NCBI GenBank assembly: GCA_963575745.1 | Contig: CAUYUJ010001758.1 | Location: forward strand, 129,643 to 167,175 | Reading direction: 5' to 3' | DNA: 37,533 nt | From: Prorocentrum cordatum | Lineage: Eukaryota; Sar; Dinophyceae; Prorocentrales; Prorocentraceae | The notes under the pieces: model-generated | The model's input: the letters and a program-made list of their open reading frames with translations, nothing else | Database searches by the model: none | Told to the model about the DNA's origin: nothing | Part shown: positions 20,154-29,300 of the stretch, in pieces | Position numbering within the stretch: position 1 is the stretch's first letter | Layout of the letters: every line of letters begins with the position of its first letter | Position numbers and translations under genes: made by a program

Positions 20154-23131
20154 GTTCGATGTTTGTCTTCTGGCTATGGGAGTGGAGGGTGATGAGTGAT
20201 GATGAGATCGGCAGCGGTGGATGAGGGAGACGTGGCGACGAGGATGCATGGGAGGCGAAACGTGAGATGGGAGTAGGACGGTGACCAGTGATAGGGGAAT
20301 GTGTCAGGGCGAGGTGGGTTAGACCAGATCCCGGGGGTGCATGCTGCGCAGCTGCGGCCACTTTGTCGCCCCCAGATCACTCGACAACACGTTCCCTCAA
20401 GGAGGTGTCCGAGTGGCCACTGTGGCACGTCATGCGTGTCGCGAATGACAAGCGGGAGACGCACTTCCCCGATTCGTCCTGCAGTGCCGACGCGCTCTAC
20501 TCATTGAGACAGGTCGGTTTGGGTCAATCGCACCAACACAAGCGGTCCAGGTCCAGGCTGATCTGTGAGCATGTTTCGGCTTCCGCTCTGGACCCCCTCC
20601 CCCCAGGTCATCGAGAACGACGCCCTCAGCACTGCTTTTTCTGGCATTGACGCTCCAGGCACGGCGTACTCGTTGATGGGGCAGGCAGTTGCGGACCTCA
20701 TCAAGGCAAAATGTGGAGAGTCTATTCCTGTGCCTCGCGCCTCCCACATCCACGCCATAGAGTACGATGCTGCCTGTAAGGCCGAGCTGATGGCGGCCCC
20801 CCATGGACCGCAATGCCTGTTCAGCAATATCGTGGAATTCGGAGCTGATGCGATCCAGCCCTGGCTCTTAAGCGTTGGGAAGGCTGCAAGGCATAACTCC
20901 AAGAACAGCAAGACGAACCAGAATGCCGCCGTGGGAGGAGTCGGCGTCTACGACGCTCTGTGTCCAACGGTGCTCGCCGGCTTTGCTGTGAAGAATGCGG
21001 CGCACTGCTGCGTTCACGGTCGCACGTGTTTCCTCAAGTCCGCACACGCCCATATCGCAGGAACGCCGTGTACTGATGAATCCAAAATGGGACACCAGAT
21101 GGGAGGATTGGACGGCAATACCACCTTATATTTTCTGATCTGGGTTGGGTTGCGCATTCGCTTGCAAGAACCCGTGATTGTGCAGGAGAATGTCAAGGGC
21201 TTCTCCACCGGATTTCTCACGCACCTCTTGGGCAAATGGTACGATGTGGAAGATGTTGTTTTACAGAGTACGAGCTATGGTTTCCCTGCGATGCGCACAA
21301 GGAAATTTGTGGTGCTGACGCACAAGTTCAAAGTTGCTGCTACGAGGTGTTCTTTGACGAGCTTCACACGTGCGCTGGAACGGACAACCAGCCTAACATG
21401 GAAAGCGTTCTTCGTGGATGACGCCGACTCGTTGAAGGATGAGCTGAGGTGGGCCCTTGCTAGGAAGCTCAAGCAAGACCGAAATCTGTCCAAGAGTGAG
21501 CAAGCGGCCGAACTCGACGTTGCGATGGCACGGTTCGACGCTGGTGCCTCCGAAACGTTCGAGAAGCTCCTCTTGGCGTTCGAGGTGGGGACGCTGTCGG
21601 AGTACCGTGCTCGCTACGGGGGCAAGCCCTGGTCGTTGCACCAGAATCCTGCGACAGGCGTCGGGTGGGACAACACCACTCCCTCTTTTCCCCGCTCTGT
21701 GACGCTGGTCCGTCCTCCTCCAGATTCCCCCTCTCTGTATAATGTCTTTTCTCTCCTACCCGCCCCCCCTTTGTCTCCTCGGCTCTCCGACGGCCAATGC
21801 CGTAGTCCATGCCTCCAGGCTGCTGGCGCCGACGCTCCCCAGCTCTTCGAGCTCTCCGAAGCTCGCGCAGTTTCGCCAGAGGAACAGACGCGCGATCCTC
21901 AGAGGGCTCGCGTGGCTGATCATGAGAACGGAACATGGACGGACTCCCGAAGAGGTTAACCCGCCCCCTGACTCCTCCCATCTTCCTCCCCATTCTATGC
22001 CAGAACGGCCACCCTCGCTCTCATCTGGGCCCGCCCCCACGCCCAACCGTTGCACCTCGAACCCCCCCTCCCCCACCGCTTCCCCTCCCGTCATCCTCGG
22101 CACATCCAAACGGTGTCCACCTCGCCCACCTCCCCCGGTGAATTTCTTGGCTGGGCAAGCAAGGCCGCAGTCATGCGGGATCGCGAACGGCGCTGCCGTG
22201 CCTGATCAGAAATTCCAGCCTGATCTGGGGCGACGACGTGGCAGGTGGCATGAACAGGTGGTTGACTCCGCGGGAGCTTCTGGCATCGCAAGGCTTCCCG
22301 ACGTTCGCGTGGATGTACGGCGCGGACCAGTGCAGCTTCCTCCAGCCGAGGACTCAATGGGTACGACACCGAGCACGAACCGCGCCGGTTCGCCCCTCCC
22401 CCTCCCGACCCCTAAGATGTCTCACGGCGCTTTTTTTGGTCAGCGGCTCCTTCCGAGGCAAAACGAGGCCCCCCAGAGGGCCAGAACCCCGGCAATGCGT
22501 TGTCGCCCAGGAACCCCCCTCGAGCGCGTGCTGAGATGGTTAAGCAGGCGGGGAACACGATGAATGTGTGCGTCATGGGCGCTGTCATCATGTTCAGGTG
22601 GGCTTCCTGGAACACTCGGTGCAACCTGGCCCCATCCATCGGTTTGCTGGGGGATCCTTGGGGGTTCGACGGCGAATTGCCGACTTCGGCGCGCGCTGCG
22701 CGCACTGCTCTCGGAGATCCGCGCGAATGTCCTGGATCGGCGCTGGGCCACGCCTTGGCTCATCGGGCGGCGCCGCCGGCGCCGCCCCCGGCGCGCCCCG
22801 CGCGCCAGGGATGGGGGGCCAAGCGCCGATCCGAGACATCCGAGCGAACCTCTCAACGACTCATTGTCGATATGATATGTGCGACGCATGTGCGAGCGTT
22901 AGACCCGGCGCCCCAGCCAGGTGGTGCGTGCTCAGGTTGACCCATGCCGCGCAGTTCTTTTCATTGGTAGCACGGCCTCTGAACATCAGCCACCAAATGC
23001 CGAAGACCCCGCTTGTCCTCGACGTCGCGGTGATCGAGATTAGCGACGGGGAGGAGGGCAACGACGGTGCGGCCGGTGAGGAGGCGGCGGCTGAGGTTGA
23101 GGACTCATGCGGCAGTGAGTCCAGTGACTGA
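18842..23131 (+). CDS. ASCH-domain C5-cytosine methyltransferase fusion (gene 1)
   Basis: A seven-exon model that keeps frame: 18842-20153, 20376-20512, 20607-21664, 21843-21954, 22160-22360, 22536-22597, 22990-23131 (TGA); 3024 nt, 1007 residues. The N-terminal exon carries an ASCH domain; exons 3-6 carry C5-methyltransferase motifs I (FSGIDAPG), II (IEYD), IV (GTPC), VI (ENVKGF), VIII (FPAMRTRKF), IX (RTALPCLI) and X (LTPRELLASQGFP, AGNTMNV). The last exon is acidic. The inferred role is to transfer methyl from AdoMet to C5 of cytosine in DNA (RNA not excluded). The introns used are GT-AG and the linking phases match (1, 0, 2, 0, 0, 2). Least certain are the start codon (ATG also at 19040), the exon 4 acceptor (21819 is equally in frame), the exon 5 and 6 acceptors and the last exon. 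No RT or integrase is adjacent, although retrotransposon-borne methyltransferases are known in dinoflagellates. Confidence 0.72.
20607..21664 (+). CDS. gene 1 exon 3: methyltransferase catalytic core
   Basis: An uninterrupted frame encodes about 352 residues. Motif I AFSGIDAPGTAYSLMG (AdoMet binding) comes first, then HAIEYDAACKAEL (motif II acidic residue), AGTPCTDESKMG (motif IV with the catalytic Cys), QENVKGF (motif VI Glu-Asn-Val) and SYGFPAMRTRKFVVLTH (motif VIII, usual QxRxR changed to MRTRK). The Gln/Ser-Phe-Ser that usually follow Pro-Cys are replaced by Thr-Asp-Glu-Ser. The core is longer than bacterial C5 enzymes between motifs II and IV. The preceding intron ends CCCCCCAG|GTC and the phase agrees with exon 2, which ends CAG at 20512. 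Confidence 0.8.
22714..22854. repeat. foldback inside last intron of gene 1
   Basis: Arms 22714-22749 and 22817-22854 are imperfect inverted repeats. The core GGATCGGCGCTGGGCC (22734-22749) pairs with 22817-22832 with one mismatch, and the similarity continues outward through GATGTC-like and GAGA segments. Between the arms is a GGCGGCGCCGCCGGCGCC palindrome. It may be an introner-type or MITE-like insertion that formed or enlarged the intron. Confidence 0.6.
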
Positions 23132-23191
23132 GCAGGCGGCCGCAGAACTCCGGGCCACATTTTTGTCGTGTTGCGTGGCTCGCCGATTTGA

Positions 23192-24524
23192 ATGGGAGAT
23201 ATCAGCCCAACCCATCCGCGCGAGGTCGTGCAACTGTTTTCCGGTCTGCCATTTGCTGTGCATATTCCCATGTCTGCACTGCGTCAGACCCCCAGCGTTT
23301 ACAGTGCTGGGCGCACCGAATTCAATCCATTCGGCACGGTCACCCCATGTGTTGTAGTTCTCTCATGCTTCTGGTGTCGCTGAGAGCAGCTACCCGGCGT
23401 CGGCGTCCTAGACGCCTTTTGGGGCGCGGTGCGCGGGTGTGCGATGCTGGGTTCGGATTGCGGGCCATCTTTTGGATTGCGGTTGCCCGCTCCGCCGCTC
23501 AACCGCTACATCCCCCGATTTGTCGCGCGCGGGCAAGCCGCGTACTATTCGAGCTGCTCCCGTTCTAAATTGCCATCGTGGGGCGGGCAACTGCAGGAGG
23601 AGCTAGCGATTGCACCCAGCTTGTTACCGAGTAGCGAAACAACGTGAGTTTAGTTTCTGCTCATCCAACCTTTCCTCTCCCCCTTCCTCCTCCTCGGCAA
23701 GGCACTCCGCATCCGACGCTGCTCGAGGTGGTTAGCAAGCGCCCCGCCCCCCGCGCCCCTGGCCCAGCCCATTGGCGGCGCATATGTTTAGCTCGGCCAC
23801 GACGGTCGATGATGGCCAGCCGCCAGAGGCCGGCCTCCGCCTTCTCTTCCTTGGCCTGCTCCTCTTCTCCGTCTTCTCCCGCTCTCCGCCCCCCCCTCCC
23901 TCCCCCCCCCTCTTTCAGGCGCCGCCTTCCACTGGGCCTTCCGATCGGTCCGATGGGTTTGTGGACGCTCAGAAGATGATGGCGTTCAAGGAAGCGCTGC
24001 TCCTCGACTCCTTCCCCCTCTCCATCCTCCTCCTCCCTCCTCCTCCTCCTCCTCCTCCTCCTCCTCCTCCTCATCCTCCTCCTCTTGCCTCCTCCTCTTG
24101 CCTCCTGCTCCGCCCCCCCCCCATCCCTGCGTGGGCCGCGGCCCCCTTCCATGCCGCGTGGGAGAATCCTCCTCGCCACTTCGTTGCGCCTGGCCGCTGT
24201 CCTCGCTTCGGTCCCAGCCCGTGCCAGGAGATTGCAGATGAGATCCACCTGACGTTGTGCTCGATGGCGGAGCTGCACAGCGATGCGAAGGGGGGGCCCT
24301 GCACCGAGGTCGAGAGTAAGCAGATCCAGGAGACGGTCTCTCAGCTCAGGGCCATCGAGACCACGTTCGCCTCCTTGGCGCAGAATCGCGCAACCAAGGC
24401 CGCCGCGAGCCATGTGCGATGGGAGTCGAAAGCCAGGCTTTCGACTCCCATCGCAAAGCGGAGGCCTCGGGCTTTGGGAAAGCCCGAGGACTCCACAGAG
24501 TCCGAGCGGCCAGATCTGAGCTGA
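23192..24524 (+). CDS. unrecognised protein, five-exon model (gene 2)
   Basis: Model: 23192-23338, 23390-23643, 23792-23828, 23919-23990, 24228-24524 (TGA); 807 nt, 268 residues. Exon 2 is followed by a strong GTGAGT donor, exon 3 by a GC donor (GAG|GCC), exon 4 by a GA donor (AAG|GAA); acceptors are TTTAG|C, TTTCAG|G and CCAG|G, and all phases agree. Exon 5 gives an amphipathic stretch (EIADEIHLTLCSMAELHSD, then QIQETVSQLRAIETTFASL) likely to form helices or a coiled coil, then a basic tail. I recognise no family and give no function. The first exon and its 51-base intron are the weakest part. The ATG is only 60 bases after the gene 1 stop, so the two may form a tight same-strand pair or parts of one unit. 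Confidence 0.5.
24021..24085 (+). repeat. CCT tract within gene 2 intron
   Basis: About 60 bases of CCT triplets lie in the intron 23991-24227, well upstream of the CCAG acceptor, on the sense strand as pyrimidine. Confidence 0.85.
24416..24488. repeat. two perfect hairpins in gene 2 last exon
   Basis: Arms 24416-24434 and 24436-24454 are perfect 19-base inverted repeats (GCGATGGGAGTCGAAAGCC) around a single A. A second perfect hairpin follows: CTCGGGCTTT (24466-24475), GGG, AAAGCCCGAG (24479-24488). Both fall in the open frame near the C-terminus. Confidence 0.95.
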
Positions 24525-26336
24525 CGGCCCGCGTCGGCGGATGAGGAAGGAGGAGGGGGGGGGCGAGACAGGGGAAGGTGGGTTACCGGACGTTCACCTC
24601 GGAACAGCACGACCGCAGAGTCTACCTCTACCACGGAGCTGGAGCTTGAAATAATGGCGAGATGTGGCAGGATGGTGATCATGATCATGATGCAGAGGGA
24701 AATATGATCACATGTATGTTGGCGAGGAGGAGAGCAGTCAGTCCCCGTTTCATCCTGTTCTCTTCCATCCCCTTCGCTCTTCGCTTACCCTGATCCCGAT
24801 CCCTTGTCCCTCCTTCGCTCGTTTCCTCGCCCTGTGCCTGTGTCATGCCTCCTGCTCCGCGCCACCCACCCAACCATTCTCATCCCCGCCGCGCGTCCCG
24901 ATTGAGACAAGTGGAGTCCAGTGGAGTTCAGATGGGATGCGTCACACTTGGGGCCTGACTGGAGTCGAGATCGCGACTGGCGGCCGCTTGTTGTAGCGCA
25001 GTCCCGGACTGTAGCCGCTAACCTACCGATGCGCACTCCATTGATGGTCTGCTCTGCTTATGCCCCCCCTCCGCACCTACTCTCGCCCGCATGCCCGAGT
25101 CGGTTGGTTTGGTCGGTGGCAGCCCGCAACTAATCTCGAACCTGGTCATTGGGCCGGGCCCTGAAGCTCTAAGGCATGCGTCTGTGCGTCTGCCAGGCCG
25201 CGCCCTGCCTCCCCCCCGCGCGTTCACGCCTACTCCACCTACTCACTGCCTCCTCCTTGCGTGACCGCTTGTGGGGTAAGACAAGATGGAATATGGATTA
25301 TGTTCGCCCCGCGAATGCCAGTGCTGCGGATGGCGGACGGAGTGGGGCGGCGACAGCAACGACGAGGTCGGTCTAAGTGGTCTAAGTAGTTTACGCGGGG
25401 GGGGTGCGACGATAACTGCGCTTCGCGCCGCGTCGCAGTCTGGGCCAAATGGAGCGCGGGAGTGCGAAACCGTCGCACATCAGCGCGCGAAATATGATAA
25501 CCGGTGTCTCGCGACGCCCACGCAGTCCGCCGTCCGCATCCCCCTCATTTCCCTCGCGCGCCGCAGGCAGCGGCGCCGCGCCCCCGCCGCCCCGCGGCGC
25601 GCCCAGCGGCCGCGGCAGCTGCGAGCTGAGCTGCCCCCGCGGCCACGGCGGCGGAGGCCCGTCGGCCCACTAGGCCGCACCCTCGGCCTCTGCCATCGCC
25701 GGCGACGCCCAGAAGCGACGGGGGGCAAGGGAGGCGTCGAGGAGGCGTCGTCCAAATAGCAGGGGGGGGATCTATAGAGATCGATGGCGCGCAGGATGTC
25801 GAGCCAGAACTCCGTCTCCGAGATGGATCCAGCCGCGGCGACACGGGCCGCCCCCGACGCCCCGTCACGGTTCGTTGCCCCATTGTCCCGCAGTCGCGTT
25901 TGGCACTCCCGTTGGCCCAAGTGGCCCGCTCCATCTCCCAGTTGTAGTTGTGCAGATAGAGTTGGAGGTGCGAGCGCGCCGCGGTTCTGAGACTCCGCGT
26001 ATAAGCATGGCCCCCAGGGCCCCGCCTCCATTCCTCTCCCTCGTCGCCGCCTCTTTCTTTCATCTATTTCAGTCCTCGCCTCGCCACTCATGTTCCCTGC
26101 CCCTCGTGGCCCCAGGTAACCTTCGAGGCCCTGTCCTGTCAATCTGCTGTTAATATATATGTATATATATGGCCCCGCGGCCCCGCGACCCCTCTCCGAC
26201 GTCGGTTCGCGGCCGCCCGCGCTCTGTGCACTTGCCGACCAAAGCTATTTCGGCCTGAACCGAACGATCAGGCCTCGCGCCCCACGAGCCACCCGCTCAT
26301 CACGAGACTCCCAGATCCGACGACTCGCCATACATC
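24525..26336. other. intergenic region between genes 2 and 3
   Basis: About 1.8 kb. A very GC-rich block (about 25540-25700) has many CGG/GCC palindromes and open frames on both strands (25286-25759 plus; 25480-26142 minus), but no domain. A short TA-rich stretch TTAATATATATGTATATAT lies at 26150-26169, about 170 bases before the gene 3 ATG. A role as promoter cannot be judged; dinoflagellates generally lack classic TATA boxes. Confidence 0.4.
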
Positions 26337-29300
26337 ATGTCTGGCGATGGTGTTGATGATAAGCGCCGCCGTCTGAGGTCGAAGACGCCGTCCAGCCCGC
26401 CTGATCCTCGCTCGGTCAAGCGCACGCTGGCCGGCACCGACGCTCCCGATCCATGCGACGAGGTGCTTTCCCCAGTCAAGGAGTTCGACGCTGGAGGGCC
26501 TGGGTCGAATCAAGCAAAAAAACTCAAGGCTGCAGCAGATGTTCTACAGCAGAAGGCCGAAGATTGGCTGTTTTCGCCAGACACGTCAGTTGAGGAAAAG
26601 TTCGGAAAGCATCATGCGGCCAAGATGGTCAAGGTCCTGAGGATGAACTACATGGCGACTTCCTGGGGCCAATGGTGGCCCTGTGGTCCCAGTAGCAGTA
26701 GCCTTGTAGTTTCACTTGGACTTGCCACTTGGGGTACTTTTTTTAAACATTCCCATCTCACCCATCTCAGCAATGATTCTTTATTCGCCCCACCCCCCGC
26801 GACGGCCGCTGCCTCCCCGTTGCAATTGGCCGTGGCGACCCATGGGCGCAGCGTCCTCCTGGCCACCGTTCCGACCTTTGGGCTTTCGGTTATGGTTTAA
26901 ATGCTTCAATTTCTGGGGGCGCGTCGGCCACTTGCTACTGGGGGGCCCGGGTGAGCGCGCAACGGCGGACCGATGGCCAATCCATGTTTGTTACTACGGG
27001 GCTACTGCTCTTTTCCACATGTGCCCATGTTCTGCCGGGCCCTTTAACCTCCCAGGTGAACCCAGGTGGCCCAGATGACCGCTCCACCCATCCCTGGTAC
27101 TACACGGACGACGCGGGAGAACGCCGGCGCACGATCCAGAAGCACCCGCATAACCATCGGGATATGGCAGTGAACATTGCCGATATCGCGAAAGGTGCCT
27201 GGGAGCGGGCCTGGTGGGATCGGGCGAGGGAGGGGGGGGGGTTAGATCACAGCGCTCGGCAGCGAGGATAATTACAATAGGTGCACTGTCGAATCCATCG
27301 CTCCCAGTTGCGCCTCGAGACCAGGAGGACCAGAGATGTCTCGCGTCTCAGGTTTGCATATGTGCTGAGCACGCGTGAATATTACTAAGTGCATACAAGG
27401 GCCCAGGGCGGGGCGGGACGGGCATATCCCCAGGGCGCCTCGCTTCCAGGCATCGCTGAACGTGGCCTCGTAGGAGGAGTCGCTGGGGAGCCCTGGTTGC
27501 AATGGTCGCAGGGCCCAAACGGCAGCCGATCATATCCCCTGCTCGCTTTCACGTGGGGGAATCGCACGGACGGCATCTACAGGGCCTTCGAAAAGTTTGG
27601 TCATGCTTTGCCCGTTCAAGAGCTCCTCAAGGATAGATGGGGCGGTATACATCAGACGGCGGGTTCGGCATGCAGGCGTCACCTTCCTCTGCGGGCGGCC
27701 TCGAAGTTTCAGCGGGGACAGTTCCCATCGTGGGTGCGCCAACTCCTTCGCCCCCTCCGCCGAAGCTTCGAGGCCGGGCGGTAACGGCGGCAGACTGCAG
27801 ACTGACCTTGCCTGCCGTTGCCAGTCCAGTCGTTGTCGGGTCCAGGAGGGCCTCACGGGCATCAGCGAGTTTCACCAGAGGATGCCATTGAACGCTGTCA
27901 CGGTGCTGCTGCAGGAGCACAACAACCATCACAAGGGTATTGGCGTGACCTTCAAAGATAAAGTGATTGGGCATGCGCCAACAATTCAATTGCCCCAATT
28001 TTGCCGTGGCCACGCACAGACGCCAAGGCACCCCGTGGAACGGCAAGCGTGCTCGAATCTGGGAGTTTTACACATAGCCTGTTTGCTTTGTCCAAGCTCG
28101 CGGGGCGGCAGGGCCCCATGGGCCCATGGGCTGGTTAGTTTGGTGTGTCTGTGTCTAGGCTCGCGGGGCCTCGTTCGTTCCTCCTCTTGCGTAGGTGATG
28201 TCGGTGGGTCCCTGCGCAGCTACCTGGCACAGCGTGAAGACGGTCAGGTCGGACGATCCCAAGTGCTACAAGTGCTGGTGGGAGTGGGTCTGCAAGTCTG
28301 ACTTGTACTCGAAGGTGTGGGCACCGGAGGAGGACTTCAAAGACTCGAAGGCCTCCTCCTCCATCGCCCTTTCTCCTTTGCCGCCCTCCCATTGTTCCCC
28401 TCCCAACGCCGTGGTTCCCCCGCGGGTTTCTGGCGACCGCTCGGGGCGATCCAGGCACCCCCGCAATGCTCTCGACGCGGCGCAGCTGCTGGAAATCTCC
28501 GAAAGGTGACGCTGGGGGGGCACGACATTGGACCAATGACCTCGCTCCATATTTGCGACCCGCAGATCGTGTACAACAAGCTGCGCGACCTTGGCGTGTT
28601 AGAGGAGGTGACGAGCTTCTGGTCCCAGCGAGTGAGGTTCTCGGATGCAGCGCTGAACCACCGGAGCACCATCATCAATATGAAGTGCGTGTTAGGCCTC
28701 ATCCATGATTGTACCATTTCGAAGGAGATGATCGCCGTTGTGTGCAAGGAGGCTCTCAAGTTCTGCGTGCCAACCACGACCGACGTCGACTGCGACGACG
28801 CGACCGCCACCTCCGCCATTCCGACTATCCCGTGGATCTTTGATAGGTCAGGGGACGAGGTGCAGGATAAGATGAAATGGCTGTTGACGCCAATGGCTGA
28901 AACAAAAACCTTCAAGAAGCTCGCCGCCATCAAACACTCGCTGAGCTCGAAGGCAGGCGCCGACAAGCAGGCAGAGTTGGAGGAGAAGCGCGTCGCTGCA
29001 GCGGAGGCAGAGGAAGAGGTGGAAGCACTCAAGGTATCGAAACACAAAAAAGCTTTGCCCAAGGCGAAGGCCACGGCGAAGAGGCTTGCAAAGGAGTACG
29101 AGAAGCTCAAGGAGAAGCTCGAGGAGGCGACCACGAGCCCAGAACTGGCAGGCTACACCCCGACGGTCGTGGCCTCGAAGCGCATCCAGAAAGGCACTGG
29201 CAGGCGGTCGACCAACGTTCTTGAGGACCATTGCTTCAATGTTGACGCAACCCTGAAGATCGTCGGCACAGATGGAGTTCCTCCGGCCCACGTGCAAATG

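Noticed and set aside
22444-22562. Exon starting at the strong TTTGGTCAG acceptor (22443) in gene 1
   Set aside because: From that acceptor in phase 0 the frame misses AGNTMNV and stops at 22560; the acceptor at 22535 keeps motif X and normal spacing, though alternative splicing is possible.
25480-26142. 220-codon minus-strand frame
   Set aside because: It lies in an extremely GC-rich block where long frames occur by chance on both strands; no motif is visible.
26150-26170. TATA-like stretch as a promoter
   Set aside because: Dinoflagellate promoters generally lack canonical TATA boxes, and the gene 3 start is about 170 bases away; it may be only a TA microsatellite.
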